A DNA stretch of 64,000 nucleotides, from the NCBI RefSeq assembly GCF_945956965.1, contig NZ_CAMFJS010000018.1, forward strand, positions 1 through 64,000, given 5' to 3'. Position numbers and translations under genes: made by a program. The notes beneath the pieces are model-generated. The model saw nothing but the letters and a program-made list of their open reading frames with translations. It searched no databases and was not told the origin of the DNA. This stretch comes from an uncultured Roseateles sp. (lineage in GTDB: Bacteria > Pseudomonadota > Gammaproteobacteria > Burkholderiales > Burkholderiaceae_C). Below are positions 62,596 to 64,000 of the stretch, piece by piece; the first letter of the stretch is position 1; each line of letters starts with the position of its first letter.

Positions 62596-64000
62596 TCACC
62601 GCGCCGCCAGATGGCGCCCCAAAAAGCGCTCCACCCGGCCCCAGAAGTCCTTGTTGGTCTCAGGGCCACGCCAGCCGTGCCCTTCCTCGGGATAGAGCAC
62701 CCATTCCACTTGTTGGTTGCCGCTGGCTTGCAAGGCATCGCGCATCTTCACGCCATGCGCCATGGGCACGCGGCGGTCTATGGCGCCATAGGCCATCAGC
62801 AGAGGTTGTTTGAGTCGTGAGACTTGTTGCAAGGGCGAGTACTGCGTCAGCATCTCGGCATCTGCCTTGGGGTCGCCCACCATGATGGGCAGGTCGTAGC
62901 TCAGACCGAGAGCGCTTTGATCGCTATTGAGCGAGGTGTAAAGCAGCGAGAGGTCGGAAACGCCGACCCAGTTGATGCCGCACTTGAAGGTCTCGGGATA
63001 GCGGATCAAGGCCATCATGCTGGCGTAGCCGCCATAGCTGGCGCCGGCAATGCAGATGCGCGAGGCATCGGCATAGCCTTTGGCCACGGCCCAGCGGGTG
63101 GCGTCCACGATATCGTCCACCATGCCCGTGCCCCATTGCTTCCAGCCCGCGCGCTCGAACTTATCGCCATAGCCTTCGCTGCCGCGGAAGTCGGTTTCGA
63201 TCACCAGATAGCCGCGTGAGGCCAGGTACTGCGGGATGGCGCTCCATTCCCAGTGATTGCCACGCGCAAAGGGGCCGCCATGCACCAGAACGACGGTGGG
63301 CAAGGGCTGGCTGGAATTGGGGCGAGTCAAAAGAGTGGGCAGCATCAGGCCGTCGCGGGCCGGAATGCGCACGCTCTCGCGCGCCGCCATGGCGCCGGGC
63401 TTGATCCAGGGACGAGACAGCAGAATCGGTTTGAGGCTCTTGCTTTGCCGGTCGTAAATGCTGAAGGCCAGGGGCTGGCGGTCGGAGTGGGACTTCACCA
63501 CCACCAGATCTGCGTTCAAGCAGTCACGGCAGAGAATCTGGTTGACCGTGCTGCGCATGGCCTGGTCGACCTCGGCCTGCAGGGCTTTCATCGCGGGATC
63601 CAGCCAGACGCTGTCCTGGGTTTCGGCCTCGAAATGCGCGCCCAGCAGTCGGCCGGATTTTTCGTCCAGCACCAGCTCGCCCCGGAAGTCGTAGTCTTTG
63701 ATGCGCAAGAGCTCTTGCAGTTCTTGCTGGGGCTTCTTGGGGTCCAGGAGCAGCAGGGCTTCCCCGGCGCCCGGTGATTTGCCGGCACCCACCATATAGA
63801 TCTCGCCGGTGCTGGCAATGTCCAGCCAGCGGGGAATGCCTTCCTCCAGGCGAGGGGCGCGGCGCCACAGCTGCCAGCCAGTGCCTTCTTTGCGCGCCAG
63901 GTAGAGCGCGATCTTGTCTTTTTCGAGGGTGATGGCGCCAACGGCCTTGCCCGAGGTGTCTGTCAACCAGTGATGCACGTGAGCCGGTGCATCTTCCACC
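62596..64000 (-). CDS. S9 family prolyl oligopeptidase (partial, N-terminus outside window)
   Basis: The C-terminal 467 or so residues of an S9-type peptidase; the gene continues past the right edge. The beta-propeller end is visible, then the alpha/beta-hydrolase domain with LPTVVLVHGGPFARG, the nucleophile Ser in AGASYGGYASMMAL, the Asp in YGAIDRRVPMAHG and the His in EEGHGW. This is a dipeptidyl/acylaminoacyl-peptidase-like enzyme. Signal peptide and exact subfamily cannot be judged. Confidence 0.88.
   Translation of the reverse strand, partial: VEDAPAHVHHWLTDTSGKAVGAITLEKDKIALYLARKEGTGWQLWRRAPRLEEGIPRWLDIASTGEIYMVGAGKSPGAGEALLLLDPKKPQQELQELLRIKDYDFRGELVLDEKSGRLLGAHFEAETQDSVWLDPAMKALQAEVDQAMRSTVNQILCRDCLNADLVVVKSHSDRQPLAFSIYDRQSKSLKPILLSRPWIKPGAMAARESVRIPARDGLMLPTLLTRPNSSQPLPTVVLVHGGPFARGNHWEWSAIPQYLASRGYLVIETDFRGSEGYGDKFERAGWKQWGTGMVDDIVDATRWAVAKGYADASRICIAGASYGGYASMMALIRYPETFKCGINWVGVSDLSLLYTSLNSDQSALGLSYDLPIMVGDPKADAEMLTQYSPLQQVSRLKQPLLMAYGAIDRRVPMAHGVKMRDALQASGNQQVEWVLYPEEGHGWRGPETNKDFWGRVERFLGRHLAAR

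Noticed and set aside
1-64000. tRNA, rRNA, CRISPR arrays, prophage or intact insertion sequences
   Set aside because: None was recognised on either strand.

Overview
The window is a GC-rich, densely packed chromosomal segment of a betaproteobacterium. The gene order rpsP-rimM-trmD-rplS, then a CoA pyrophosphatase and a CobD-like gene, together with the protein sequences, points to Burkholderiales, probably the Roseateles/Leptothrix/Rubrivivax side (inference; no 16S gene is present). I see no rRNA, tRNA, CRISPR array, phage or intact insertion sequence. Most neighbouring genes overlap by 1-11 nt, so translational coupling is the rule.

Layout. 1-1.0 kb: a TM2 membrane protein and a GNAT acetyltransferase on the minus strand. 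1.0-5.3 kb: the ribosomal/tRNA-modification cluster rpsP-rimM-trmD-rplS with a NUDIX hydrolase and a CobD-like membrane protein. 5.4-6.1 kb: a small EF-hand protein behind a near-perfect flagellar sigma-28 promoter. 6.2-9.9 kb (minus): Tim44-domain protein, SDR, DUF938 methyltransferase, RluA-type pseudouridine synthase and a dual-specificity phosphatase. 9.9-16.7 kb (minus): a coupled island of cNMP-binding patatin phospholipase, a one-module C-A-T-TE non-ribosomal peptide synthetase and a VTT-domain membrane protein. 16.8-19.6 kb (minus): a secreted small protein and feoAB with a Fur-box-like site. 19.9-26.6 kb (plus): a complete nucleoside uptake and breakdown operon (BMP-type ABC transporter, cytidine deaminase, purine nucleoside phosphorylase, deoxyribose-phosphate aldolase). 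26.7-30.0 kb: trmB, a DUF1275 protein (minus), coaBC and dut. 30.3-32.6 kb (plus): an orphan envelope cluster with an Arg/Glu-rich secreted protein, two tandem SHOCT lipoproteins and a beta-barrel protein.

32.7-44.5 kb (minus) is the most system-like region. A beta-barrel porin-like protein and a secreted protein lie upstream of a radical-SAM sulfatase maturase and a Ser-type sulfatase. The sulfatase stop overlaps the start of moxR, which leads a MoxR-DUF58-DUF4381-BatA-BatB/C-BatD operon (AAA+ ATPase and VWA membrane proteins). 44.5-45.2 kb is gene-poor and holds hairpins with a shared loop sequence.

45.2-53.0 kb: slyD, a JmjC-type ribosomal oxygenase, a hypothetical gene, an alanine-rich small lipoprotein, an MBL-fold hydrolase, bamC, dapA, a methyltransferase, an unlisted 44-residue membrane protein and an MFS transporter. 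53.1-55.8 kb: an amidohydrolase-like protein that has lost expected metal ligands, and an acetylpolyamine-amidohydrolase/HDAC-family protein. 55.9-62.5 kb (plus): parE, GNAT, lytic transglycosylase, parC and a class A beta-lactamase as one tightly linked set. 62.6 kb to the right edge (minus): a truncated S9 prolyl oligopeptidase-family gene.

The best candidates for undescribed biology are the sulfatase/maturase-MoxR/Bat coupling, the patatin-NRPS-VTT island, the sigma-28-driven EF-hand protein, and the envelope cluster at 30.3-32.6 kb.
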